From Spongilla lacustris (taxonomy: Eukaryota; Porifera; Demospongiae; Spongillida; Spongillidae): a DNA stretch of 64,000 bases. The translations under genes were made by a program, and so were the position numbers. Position 1 is the stretch's first letter. Each line of letters begins with the position of its first letter. Shown piece after piece: positions 33,458 to 45,109 of the stretch. The notes under the pieces were generated by a model. It worked only from the letters and a program-made list of their open reading frames with translations. It searched no databases and was not told the origin of the DNA. The stretch is from positions 3,216,146 through 3,280,145 of the forward strand of contig OX442416.1 of assembly GCA_949361645.1 (NCBI GenBank), given 5' to 3'.

Positions 33458-35956
33458 TCTTTAGACTGTTCCTGGTCAGCTTTGCTCCATGACAACCATG
33501 AACCGTTCTTTAACCAAAATCAAGACATAAAAATTAATTTCTACCATCGGTGCATAATTTATTCATAATGTCATTGTGTAATGCCTTGCATCATCTGCCA
33601 AAATAATAATGGTGAATAAATGTGCACAATAATTTAATTCTGCTGAAGATTATTACAAGGCTGCATGCTGGGCGCTCTTGGTATAGCTAGGTGAAAAATG
33701 TTGTCCCCACTGCTAATGGTGAGGGCTACATGACATCATTATCACGCATCGGCACTTATATAGTCATGCAGGGAAAAGTTGATTTATTGGCTTGAGCATA
33801 TCCTTAGAATAATAAATAGAACTAAAACTCTAATATCGTGAAAACCATCACACTACAGATAGAATCCCAAACAAAAAAGAGCGGAAGCTGAAGCAGAATT
33901 AAGGCAGTGCGATTACGGGATACATAAATTTGTAGCTTTATCCTATGTGATAGAATAAAATAGAGGCAGACTCAAGTATCACTGCAATTTGCGCTTTTAA
34001 AGTATAAGGGGCTAAACTGACATGAGAATCTGATGCAATTACAGATATAGCTGTTCAGCATTGAGTAATAATCACGCAGTACATAGAATAATGCGGTCAG
34101 CTATTATCCCTAAAAATCTGAAAATAGAAATAAAAACATTCTAGGGCTAGGCTCACTACAAAAAAATACACATTATGCAGTAATGCTTACGTGAGTCCTA
34201 GCTATAGAGTATTTCAATCTGCATGTGGGTCAGTAACAAGGTCAATCACCAGGAATCAGAACATTTCATAGTAAAAATTGTCTCATACCATGATAAAAGC
34301 CTCCACTGAATAGTGAACCATGAACCTCAGGATCCTTTGTTTATCTCATCACAATTAGGAATTATAAATACTTGCTTCCATTTATGGCAGACTCAGCCTC
34401 ATATTGCTGAGGTCCTGTGCAAGAGCTCTGCTGTCAAGAGCTGGACCTTCATTGGTCATCACTGGTTGACAGTATTTTATTTATTTTGTTGTTTCTTGTG
34501 TAATAATTTTATATAATAAGGACTTTTTAAAATCTTTTTTTGTAATATCATTAAAATCAAAATACTGGAATATTATAATTAGGTCAAAATAGTGTTATTT
34601 GGGTACATGTCTATGGAAACCACTATTTTGACTCCTGGAACCAAAACATTCAATACAAACACTCCATATTTAATGCTCAATGTAATTCAGCCAATAACAT
34701 GAACACGTTTCCAGGAGAACTTAGGTATATCGTATTTAGTTACTTATTAATATTCAAGTTTAGTATTTTTAAATACAAAATCCATACAATTAGACTTGAA
34801 TTTTGTATGTAAACAAAAAGAGAGAAAATTATTTTATAAATATTATCTAGCATCTAGTAACCTTCTGAATAGAACCCACTCCACACAATTTCAGAATATG
34901 GAAACTTGTAACTTTAACAAATTTTGTGACCACTCATATCTCCATGTTTCATACAGTGCCGGCAGATGTATCTAGTATGTCTCCTTTTTAATTTGAATGC
35001 ATGTACGCAAATGCCAAGATTTCTTAAGAAAACACAAAAATCACTCTTCATCAAATTGATTAAATAGCAGATTGCCGGTTTGAAATGTACTTTAGTACCA
35101 TAGATAATCATATGGATTGGAAACGAGGAAGCTTATGCAGAGTTTTCATGGGCATTTCAACTTCCATAAATATTTTGGAGTGCTATAATTGGACAACGAA
35201 GGTTCCGTCTAACTGCCCCATGCATGGCTGAAGTTGGCTAAAGAAATAGAAAAAGTCTTGCAAGAATTTTTGTTCAGTGATTTTTCTGGGCAGAAATTTT
35301 CATGCATGGCATCAGTGAGCACACAATAGAGCTTCATTATGACTGCTAGTTCGTGGAGTTGCAAACGTTTCATGAGTATTTTTAAAAAGTATACACAAAA
35401 GGTGATCATCGGTTTGGATGTATTATGCACATAATACGCTTATGAAATAATCGCGATCGTTCTCAACCCTAGCTCAAAAATGCCACGACGCAATACTTGC
35501 TGCTGTACACCATATGGTATAGGACTATTGTGTTCTATGACAACCAAATAAGCACATAGGCGGCCTATGACCGTTTCTCCTAATCATACGTAAAAATGTA
35601 CCTTCCTTTTGTTGGGATCACAGGCTACGAATCTCGTGAAGTGACGTCACATACGTATTTAAATGAATGCACAACGTTTCAAATCCATGTATTATACTAT
35701 CTATGCTAGTACGAAAAGAGCAGGGAGATACAAATGAAGTTCAAAATTGGCGTCATTAATTAAACACTTTAGAACGGCTATGAAGTCGACCCTAGCTAGA
35801 GCACACCATAAATAACATACAGACGTGTACCTGTCAGTGTCAGCGGAACTTGGCGTAACTGTTGACGTTGTAACACAAGTCGCCATTTTATCAAGTTGAA
35901 AATGGATTTTCCGAATCGAAATTCATTTTCATATAATTAGACAATACAATGCCATG
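33458..35956. other. AT-rich intergenic stretch
   Basis: No supported gene. Several 60-75-codon ORFs occur on both strands, without domains or splice context. The sequence directly after the palindrome end (TCTTTAGACTG) does not resemble that before its start (TTTTGAAAGTTC), so no target duplication is visible. Confidence 0.5.
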
Positions 35957-36284
35957 TATAGACCCTTTTCCATTGTGGGCATATAAACAAATAAACGTCA
36001 TCGTATAAACAGAAAACGTCATAAAACAGGGGCGTATAAACATATAAACGTCACGTGTGCGCCTAAAACTTAGTCTCGTGCCCAGACCCATGGCATCGTA
36101 ACTGCGGATGACCGCTATGCAAGCGTGTATTCATCCGCAGCTGCGATGCCATGGGTCTGGGCACGAAACTAGTTTTAGGCACACACGTGACGTTTATATG
36201 TTTATACACCCCTGTTTTATGACGTTTTCTGTTTATACGATGACGTTATTTGTTTATACGCCCACAATGGAAAAGGGTCTATAT
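35957..36284. mobile_element. 328-bp nested palindrome with AGTCTCGT core
   Basis: Outer arms run from TATAGACCCTTTTCCATTGT to their complement ending at 36284. They contain repeated ATAAAC(G)TCAT-type motifs. The centre, 36071-36170, is itself an AGTCTCGTGCCCAGACCCAT palindrome of the same family as 1381-1501. The arms are nearly perfect, with a few changes, so the whole could extrude as one hairpin. Confidence 0.85.
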
Positions 36285-36875
36285 ACCGTAAACAATTCTT
36301 TAGGACATGATTAGGAGTTTTTATAGGGGGCGTTCGGTCAAGACCGAGATGGTCGCACCCTACGAGTTTGGCAGAGCATAGATTATTCGGTGAGACGATT
36401 CTGCCCGTGTCGGGTCGGGCTATATAAAATCAAATGACAGAGTAAGCGGAATTAAGGGGAAATCAAAAGTTCAACCCGGACAGTGGCGGACCTAGCATAG
36501 CCTTGGGGGGGGGGGGGGGGGGTGGAGGGGGCGGCAGCCCCCCGCCCCCCGCCCCCCCCCCCCCCCCCCCCCCATTCATATTAAATGCCGCCCCTGTCAT
36601 GAAATTGCCGCCCCCCCTTCCCCCCAACACACGCGTGCGCGCGCACTTCCTACCGTACGTAACGCAAGCGCATCTAGAAAGCACACCTTTTGTGTATGTG
36701 TGTGTGGGGTCGGGGGGGGGGCGGGGGGGCGGCAATTTCTTTAAAGTTTCAGTGATTAGCACAGATCTAGCTATACATGTATATGAAATATAATCAGTCC
36801 AATACCGGAAATTTTATTTAATAACCGCGAACGTTTTATTCGTTCCTTCGAAATCTTGCCTGCATGTGCATAGGC

Positions 36876-39152
36876 CAGTGGCGTAGGAGCTGGGGCGGCA
36901 GCAGCGGCCATGGCCGCTGCATTTTTTCACAACAACAAATAATAATACTAATAATAGGTTGACAAGCGCGCATGTATCAATTCAATTAGCTGAGCAATTG
37001 CTGCTAGTTAATGGCATGCAATTGGTCTTCAAATCGATCGCGAGAGCTAGCTCAAGCTAGGCTACCCAGTGTACAACGGTTACCAAAAGTGGCCTTGGCT
37101 GCACTATAGCCGTTTTGTATATTATATTATATGCGCAGAGGCAAGGTCTCAAAACAAACTAACCTGGTTACAGTTTTTGCGTTGTTTTGGGGGGTTTTCT
37201 ATGCAAAAAGCGTTGGCTTCTAGGGCTCCGCCCCAGACCCCGATGGGGGAGCTTACAGCGCTCCCCCGTGCCCCTAGCTGGCCGGGAGGGCACGGTTGTT
37301 TGCGGCCATACATTTTGTGGACACTAGGTTATTTATCCGGAATATTGAAATGATTACGTCGTGCCTTAGCAACGCCCATGGCAACCACATAGCAGAACAA
37401 AAACGTGAACCAGCACAAAACAGATTGGTTATTGTCGCCGTTTGAAACCACGAAATAAAGCCAGCATCGTTTTTCTATTTACAGTGCTTACCTCATGCTA
37501 CAGGTTCGTTGCCACGCTGCGTTATAGCTCGTGAAAGCGGGTAACCCGCGATGTACCTCTCTTGTTGGAAGTGAGTTATTTACGTACCCAACCCATAGAA
37601 AGTCGAAATCAAAGCTGAATCTTGAAGTAGCTAGAAGGTACTAGCTGATAATGGTATGTGCTAAAAGCCACCTTTTTTTTGGCTAGTGATATGTGGTACC
37701 AAAGTTACGCGTGAAAAGCGATATGGTCATTGCTGAATTCGCTTGGGTCCAGTTCGGAGGAGGGTCGCTGCAACATTTTGTGGAGCCACGGAGGGTAGAT
37801 GCTCCTTCACATTAAGTACCAATTGCTGAACTTTGTCTGGTGCTGATAAGGGGGCCATGGTACGTCTGTTGAATCGTACGTCCTTTGAACCTGGCATGTA
37901 TGGATTCAGCTCCAGCTGTTTTCCCATGCAGAAGGCCAAAGCACTTTAATTTCCTTGCCCGTGGCAAGTTTTTTTGTTCTGCAACTTGCTGTCCTGGTAG
38001 GCCTGGGTTATATGGCATAAATGTAAGGTCTCATAAAAAAATAAAAATTTTAAAAAACAGGGAATTGTAATTAGCTGAAAGCATGTTAATGCCAACCTTT
38101 GGGGCAGGCAAGATGTTGTCTCACTTCAGGCTTTGTTGCACTGGTGTGCGTCATACTTAATATCCTTCATACACTCAGGTGCTATGTCATTAATAAGTGT
38201 GTGGATCAGTTGTGGTGCTGCCTTTAGCTGTGTTGCAGGTAGTGGAGTGTCTATGAAGTAGCATGAACATATAACCCCACTGCAACTGAACACCTTGAAC
38301 CTTGCACATCAGTGCCCTACACAGGAGCTGTAAGACCCTCAGGATTATGAGACACTGTAGCTGCTTCAAAATTTAAAGGGACTCTACTTGTGAATGGTGT
38401 GAGCTGCTGATATTGTGCTTCCAGCACAAGATGTTCTCTGCTAAATCTGTCATTCAGCTATTAACACCAGCAATCATTGCTGGTGTTAATAGCAAAGACA
38501 GTGTACAAATGACCTGCAAACTCTTGGCAGGTACATATAATGAACTCCTTGATTTCTTTTCCCTAGCCTCCACCAAGAACCAGCTACACACTGTAACGCT
38601 CTTTGCCTTTCGGCATGTGGTGCTCCATTCAAAACCACACCAATTATTCATAAATACTGATGGCCGGTTTAGTGGTAAAAAAAAAAGGTGGCTAGTTCTG
38701 AACATCATATATATGCTCTCCCATGTGTGTTGTTGAGTGTTCTTGCTTACCGACCTGTTTAGTGGGTTGGTTCGGCCGTACAACGAGCTGGAAGTGGACC
38801 CTCCAAAGTTACATGCGCGTAAAAACGGCCTGCGCATAACTATTAGTCAAAGGAAGTGCTCTTGCGCGTTGATAACTTCGTTGACTAGACTGGTAGGGTG
38901 TGTGCGGGAGCTATTTGTTTCAACGGAACAACTTACAGCATGTGTGGTATATGGCTCGCTAAAAACGACTTTGATAATGAGGTACGAACATTACAGCTTT
39001 TGGGGCGTATATCGTATTGTCTAATTATCAACCTAGTGTCCAGCCGCAAACAGCCGTGAGCTAGGGGTGCCCCCCTCCCGTACCCTCTCCGGGGAGGCCG
39101 GGGAACCACCTTTGTTGGCCGCTGCACTCTATTTTCCCTTCCTACGCCACTG
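36876..39152. mobile_element. Nested element with CAGTGGCGTAGG ends
   Basis: Inverted ends CAGTGGCGTAGG / CCTACGCCACTG are followed inward by a shared GCAGCGGCC. No matching 8-bp duplication is seen (GCATAGGC versus ATAGACGT). Inside it a further inverted pair, GTTTGCGGCC..GGACACTAGGTT near 37290-37330, mirrors AACCTAGTGTCC..GCCGCAAAC near 39030-39055. There is also a perfect hairpin CTATTAACACCAGCAAT at 38458-38492. Confidence 0.55.
37245..37267. repeat. Recurrent hairpin GGGGGAGC-TTACA-GCGCTCCCCC
   Basis: An exact copy of the hairpin at 39575-39597. Both are preceded by a (G/C)-rich GGCTCC..CCCAG.CCCCGAT lead and followed by CCCCTAGCTGG- or CCCTTGCTGG-like sequence. Both lie within the hAT-like element. 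Confidence 0.65.
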
Positions 39153-39700
39153 ATAGACGTTTACTAACTTAACTGAATCACGATCATAATTAACAATAAC
39201 AAAGTTTCAGTCTTTAAATGTACAAGTACATGGTCTACCGATTGTCTCTAAAGGTTTAATTAGATGCACCGTTCCGTAAAAGCTGCAAATGGCGAAACAT
39301 TTTCACAGCTACTGCTTCAATTGCTAGATCACCACTGATGCCTCTAAAGCGATTTACATACATCACAACGACAATATACTGAGAGGAGAAGTACGTTTTG
39401 CTCACGCGAGGATATCCAATATTCTCAGCCGCTCAGACGGGCGCGTTGTCGCAATAAACTTGGTTGTCTTTCGCGCGTATATAAATTCTTTCACTGCGCT
39501 GCAAATACGCTGATTTATAGCGGCTTTGAAGCAAAAAATGTGAAAGCTTCTGGGGCTCCTCCCCAGGCCCCGATGGGGGAGCTTACAGCGCTCCCCCATA
39601 CCCCCTTGCTGGTGAGTGGGTGGGCCCCGCCCCCGGCCGCCCCTCCAACCAACCGCCCCCCCCCCCCCCCCCTATAGCCCCATTCCTAGATCCGCCACTG

Positions 39701-40796
39701 AACCCGGAGTCACTTTTTTTTTTGGTTACAAAACGTTAATAATGTTCGTAATACTGATGAACGATATCTACACATATGATTTTTGCATCGTTTAAAAAAA
39801 AGCTTTTTAAGAGTAGTTTTGAAAAATATCTGCCGGTGTGGTATGATGATGAAGGTCAAAACAAGGTTGTATACCGTGGAAAATTTGAGAAACTAAAAAC
39901 TGAGGAGCAAAACACATGTCGTGGCGTATTGGAAGCAAAATGAAACGTAGGATGATGCTGAAGACTAAGAACTGACCAAATACGAACTTGGAGCTGATGT
40001 TGTGTGTATTGTTGTAATGAATTCCTATGTTAATGATCATAACTAACAGTCGTCTGTTAGCAAACTTTAGTACTGCATGGCATACATGTTTTGTTGACGC
40101 CTATTTCGTTTTCACATCTTGTAAACTGTTAACGGTATAGAGTTTCAAAATCCGGTCACAAAAAAATTTGCGCATGTCCATTGAAATGTATGGCGCAAAT
40201 TTACGTGAAATTCGCCACTTTGAAAAGTCGTAACTCTGTAACGTTTCGTCACAGAGCGACGAATCATATATTTTTCAAAACTACTCGTATAAAGCTTTTT
40301 AATGGTGCATAAATCTTTGCAATCCAACGAATTTGAGAAATCTTGTAACATACTTAGTTATTTGGGTTATTCGGATATTCGCAAAAACCTATCCACTCGA
40401 ATAGTAATTTAGCATTGTATTCGTAGTCCGCATCGACAATTCGCCCATTATTCGAATACAGTGCCGGCTCGCAAGAGCGAAAGGTCACACCTCGCAAGAG
40501 GGAAAGATAAGACACATTCATCGTGGAGTTAGGAAAACTGTTTGTGTTCATAGCGCAACCATACCTTTCATGGATCGATATCGATCTATCTGGACCCGGC
40601 ATCACCAAATGAATTTTAGTGATGAAAGCGGTATGTGCGACGGTCACTCTTTTTAAAATGTACTATGGGTGATTATAGATGACCTTCACACTTTTTTTAT
40701 TTGCTGTGCAGTCAAACTAAATAGCATGTCACTTTTGGCACCCCAGTTAGCTTGGCCTGTGTTCTGGGTTAGGGTTAGGGTTAGGGACCTGCCTAT
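39701..40796. other. Intergenic, with a short TTAGGG array
   Basis: No gene is supported; a 97-codon minus ORF at 40354-40647 has no domain. GGGTTAGGGTTAGGGTTAGGG at about 40767-40785 is a three-copy telomere-type repeat just beyond the last recognised RhoBTB exon. Confidence 0.5.
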
Positions 40797-42768
40797 TTAA
40801 TGGTGCATCAGTGAAGTTCTGCAGTACTTACCAATTACATTGGTGACTTGCGCCTTCTCAACTGCCTCCGCTAAGTAATGTTCACAAAGTGGTTTAAGTC
40901 GAGGCATTAAATACTGAGAGGAGAGAATCAAGATTCCAACAGCGTCACCATCTTTGAAGGGACACCTATCAGTGTACAGGTACTCCAAAAAGGCCAACAC
41001 GTTTTCATATGTGCTGTCATGAAGCTCCACCTGGAGGAATAACACATCTGTCAAGATATAATTCAATACCTTATCAAACCATATCACCTCTGCATTCTGT
41101 CTCTCAGTAAAGCCACTTCTAAACATTGCAGGACATCTTGCCATGACGACCACTTTGTGTGCATATATGACCTTCCCCTCCACCATCACTCGTACATCAG
41201 ACAGCTGGGGCTGGTTAAAGAACAGACGCTTAGCGATACCGCTGTTCTTATCTTGTACCATGTTTTGTATGCATGGAATGGAGCAATCCTTCCCCTTCTT
41301 AGCATTTTCACTAATTTTCCGTAGCTCTGGAAGAGTGAACAGTTCAGCAACCTTTATGGTCTCATCAATAAGGGTACTCTTAGCCTCCAGGTCCACAATG
41401 CCGGTGTAGAGGAACTCAAGACACTACAAGAAGGGGACTTCAGATATCAAGGTCTCATCCAACGTGACTGTAGTGACAAGTTTACCAGTCTCACCACTTA
41501 CACTGATGGAGGAAGCCTGTTAGGGGGAGTGGCCTGCATAATTTAGATTGTGAGCCAACCTGTATTTAATGTCATTTAGTCCTGCCACTTTCCCAACACA
41601 GAAGTCCTTGGGAGTAACTTTTAGCAGGCTGGCTGCCTCAACTGTATCTTCTACTCCAAACCTTCTTCTGAACACATCAGAGGCACTACACAAGACATAT
41701 TTGTGGGCGTGGTACATCTTTGGGCCCAGCAGGAAGGCCACATCAGCGAGGTCCTCATAATTGACCAGTCTCCCAGCAAATGTGGATGTACTGATGTTGA
41801 TACATGCATGTGAAGCATGTTCCGTGTTTGCCTCTGTGGTTCTGAATATAATAACACTTATGGGTTAGTAGTGTGTGATTTTTTAAAACTACCTTTTCCT
41901 CCTAAACCAGGGAAACCGTTTGCTATAATTTGAAGAGTGTTCTGATGGATATAGTACAGCCTTCACTGCAGAATTCATTGCCTTTTTGAGACCACTTCGG
42001 GTGAGTGCACTGCATTCATAATACCAAATTGCTTCTGTAGATGAGGAATTAAGGATGAAGGCTTGCAATAGACTATAGAATATTCTGATAAGCAGGACTC
42101 GTGAACATGTGTGATATTACTGATTTAGCAAGCACGTGCATGGACAGTGATGAGTGACCAGAGTGAGTGCTCTACTGTACCAGTGTCTTAAAATATAGTC
42201 TGCACTGCATGCATGCTCCTCCAGGCTGACATACCTAGCTCTCTGGCCATATCCATGGCCGCCTCGTGAGTCACAAGCGGCTCTCTCCCAGGTCGTAGGC
42301 CTACGGCCTCGGCAGCTGCAGAGGAGTTCCTGAGGTCTGCCTTCAGACCCAGGAGAAGCCATCGAGTGTTCGGACAGTGGTGTTTGATTTCGGGGACCCA
42401 TTTCGTCCTATAACATTCTCAAACGAGTCTCTACTGTCGACACTAAAGGCGATCAGGACTACGTCGGTATCCTTATAGGAGAGCGGCCGTAGACGATCGT
42501 AGACGTCGTTTCCCGCTGATGAAAATAAGGATATGTAGGCGTGGCACGATTAAATTAGCGTTTACTTACATGTATCCTGCAGAGACAGCGAAACAGATCT
42601 GCCGTCCACCATCATTTCGGCGGAATAGTCATCGAACACCGTAGGTATGCACCCATACATGTATTTTCTCGAGAGTTCGTTATAATTATTCATCCACGTT
42701 AGGAAAAAAACAGTCTTTCCGACGGCTGTATCTCCCACTATCACCACCTTTATTTCTTTCGTTGCCAT
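40797..42768 (-). pseudogene. RhoBTB-like GTPase plus two BTB domains (damaged, partial)
   Basis: The start ATG is at 42768. Exon 1 (to about 42567) has the P-loop VGDTAVGKT and switch I PTVFDDYSAEM. Exon 2 (about 42522-42235) has [20 protein letters not shown], then after a 1-nt frameshift near 42405 [13 protein letters not shown] and LGLKADLR. Exon 3 (42034-41893) carries the G5 motif ECSAL. Exon 4 (41841 onward) starts a BTB (LADVAFLL, HAHKYVLCSASDVF); the 41396-40797 exons finish it and add a second BTB (LSDVRVMVEGKVIYAHKVVV), split by a 57-bp in-frame intron. Two in-frame stops (TAA near 41520, TAG near 41414) fall where Gln codons would fit. The last exon ends at the donor ATTG|GTAAGT and no 3' exon was found. 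Family: RhoBTB proteins are atypical Rho GTPases acting as Cullin-3 adaptors. A threonine at the Rac G12 position and DTSGND for DTAGQE suggest little GTPase activity. Confidence 0.75.
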
Positions 42769-43670
42769 TTATTATTATTATAATTTTGGAGTTCGTTCAG
42801 TTTACGCAGAGTAATCATGTGAGGCACGTGCACGCTAAATCAGCCATATCACATGTTCACGATTGATTGATCTTATTAGAATATTCTATTTCATTCTTAA
42901 TTCTTCATCTATAGGAGCAGGGCCGTCGCCGCCTATCCGGTTGCACGGTTTTAACCGGACCACTTTTTTTAAAAATCGAAATGTGTCAGCCGCTGGGGCG
43001 GGGTCTGGGGCGCTCTTACAGCGCGCCCCATTCCCCCCTACATGTACATGTACTGCAAAAAAAAAAAAAAAAAAAAGTGTGAAGGTCACCATTTGTGATA
43101 GAATATTCACACTCCAAATCAGGTATGATGTCACTGCATGAGGAGCTAGTGTTTGCCGGCACCACAAACCTGAAGTGATTCAAAATAAAAAAAAAAGCGA
43201 TACTGACGTCATTCCAACCATGAACTTCTTCTTGTACGTGCATGTATACATTTATACATGCACACACAAACATAATTATCTATATATGTCACACCATTTC
43301 TTGTAACTTTATAAGTATACATATATGTTTGGTTGCACAAAGTAGTTATGTCCAGATCCCCACCTGCCAAAGGATTCCATTATTTGGATGACTTCTCTAA
43401 TGCATCACTTTAGTAGTACTCACATGCAGAACAGGAATGTGCGTGTAGCCCACACAGTGTAGTACACCATGTTTAAAATGCCAGTTCACTCACTATAGTA
43501 CTCCGCCTTTTATATCTCAACAATAAAAGTATTTTTGCACCACTGCATTTACACTCTCACATGTGTTCAAGCAACTTTATATGACTGCATATGAGCGATA
43601 TACGTCATTTTGTGTCGATTCAGAACCGGACCACTTCTATTACGGCGGCGAGTAGTTGAGAACTTTGGTA
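42769..43670. other. Intergenic, with a transposon-end-like G+C block
   Basis: No gene is supported. At 42920-43040 a G+C-rich block contains GTTTTAACCGGACCAC and a variant hairpin GGGGCGC..GCGCGCCCC (43006-43030), followed by an A tract at 43056-43076. ACCGGACCACTT recurs near 43626, suggesting related element ends. Confidence 0.45.
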
Positions 43671-43679
43671 TTTGTACAG

Positions 43680-43870
43680 GGCACCTCCCTGTGGAATGTG
43701 AAGGTGAGGGGGTGGAGTGTGAAGGTTAGGGAGTGGAGTGTGAAGGTGAGGGGGTGGAGTGTGAAGGTTAGGGAGTGGAGTGTGAAGGTGAGGGGGTGGA
43801 GTGTGAAGGTTAGGGAGTGGAGTGTGAAGTAAGGAGATGGAGTGTGAAGCCAGTGAAGGTGAGGGGGTAT
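43680..43870 (+). repeat. Minisatellite, ~40-bp unit
   Basis: GTGAAGGTGAGGGGGTGGA and GTGTGAAGGTTAGGGAGTGG alternate about four to five times. The reverse-strand ORF over it reads a Ser/Thr/Leu/His repeat and is not a gene. A related array lies at 46965-47140. Confidence 0.85.
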
Positions 43871-44404
43871 AGGTGGAGTGTGAATTTTTCTCTGAATATT
43901 ACTACATGTCTCAGCACGATGGACAGAACCTCCATCTCCCAGCAGGATGGTTGGTCGGGATATTACTATATCTGGTCTGTATAGTAGTTCCATCTCCCAA
44001 CATGTCTCAACAGGATCAGGAGTGGTGGAGTGTGAAGGTGAGTGACCAGCAACAAATCCATGACCAGCAAAATGTACATGACAAGCCACTCATGAAGAAT
44101 ATCAACAGATTTATGATGTAAGCTCACTGCTCACATAGAAGGTTATTATAAGCTAGGTTATTGTTGCAGCAAGTATTTCATATTGATAGCTTTGCAGTAT
44201 CTACAGGCATCCTTATCTACTTTCATGCTTAAATATTGCACAGTGTGGGTGAAGGTGAGGATTTTCCCACCACACAGAACTGGTCACTGTTCCCCCTCCC
44301 CCCACTGAGAGGGCTGACTGGTGCTCCATGTGACCTTGGGGGACTTATGGCCAGGGTGAGGGTCCCAATCCAAATCCATTAGATTCTAGTGGTATGTAGT
44401 TACA

Positions 44405-44452
44405 TACATGTGTGTGTGTATGTGTGTGTGTATGTGTGTGTGTGTGTGTTTA
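44405..44452. repeat. (TG)n microsatellite with TA interruptions
   Basis: A run of TGTG interrupted by TATG. Confidence 0.85.
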
Positions 44453-44599
44453 TAACTTTATATACTGCATGTGCATATAAATTTTATACCAAAAACATTT
44501 TTTTAAAACTCCACAGGCTGGATCTCCAGCATTGATCAAGGCAAACAAAGAATTGATATGATTATTTGTCGGTGAAGGCCCCCCCCCCATCCCCCACAT

Positions 44600-44890
44600 T
44601 TCAGGTATACCATCCTGGTACTCAGGTTTAGCTGTGTTCTACCTCCTACCTGCGACCTTCCTCCTGTGTGCAGTTATTATCCAAATATTTCACACCATCA
44701 TCAAAATGGGGCTGTATAGCTAAGTACCAGGGTGTACACACATGTTGTGTCTCTAGATATACAAGTGGTCCCCCCCCCTCCCCATATGGTCACTCTTTAA
44801 GGATGTGAAGTCTGCCATCATCTGTGGACTGGCACTGCTCTCCTCTTGGTCTACCAGCCAGATAACACTGCAGGGAAGAACATAGCTGTA
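44600..44890 (+). other. Possible remnant exons of a membrane protein
   Basis: Two plus-strand segments look exon-like but cannot be joined securely. One, after CACATTTCAG (44604), reads a hydrophobic stretch with LAVFYLLPATFLLCAVIIQI and ends in a stop near 44722. The other, after GTCTCTAG (about 44757), reads IWSLFKDVKSAIICGLALL. Both suggest a membrane segment. I cannot name the family or find clean donors, so this may be a pseudogene or chance. Confidence 0.2.
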
Positions 44891-45062
44891 CATATAACAT
44901 GAGCTTTGGTCTCTGGCTGTATCCCCCTCTACTTTAAGTGTGTACATGTAGGTGGCGAATTGGTTATACAGACCTGTCCTTTTTATAAGCCACCGATCAT
45001 CTGTGTACATACAACTGTAATTACATAACACAATCATATAACTCTACTATCCAACAATTGTG

Positions 45063-45108
45063 GTACCTCCCCCTCCTCCTCCTCCTCCTCCTCCCCTCCA
45101 CAATGAGG
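45063..45108. repeat. (CTC)n low-complexity tract
   Basis: CTCCTC repeats that read as polyglycine in one minus frame. Not coding in my judgement. Confidence 0.7.
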
Positions 45109-45109
45109 A

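Larger units (their letters stand above)
36481..39700. mobile_element. 3.2-kb hAT-like element with 8-bp target duplication
   Basis: It begins CAGTGGCGGACCTAGCATAG and ends CCTAGATCCGCCACTG, an imperfect terminal inverted repeat. It is flanked on both sides by AACCCGGA (36473-36480 and 39701-39708), the 8-bp duplication typical of hAT elements. Long G and C tracts adjoin both ends. The ORFs inside (for example 37727-38018 and 38413-38736) show no BED finger or hAT dimerisation domain, so it looks non-autonomous. A second pair of ends, CAGTGGCGTAGGAGC at 36876 and CCTACGCCACTG at 39152, is nested inside. Confidence 0.8.

Noticed and set aside
36463..36793. Poly-Gly and poly-Pro ORFs on both strands
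   Set aside because: Produced by G and C homopolymers at the end of the hAT-like element.
41400..41525. Stop codon reassignment (TAA/TAG read as Gln)
   Set aside because: Other genes here end at TAA/TAG where their domains finish, so the stops in the RhoBTB-like gene are better explained by decay or errors.
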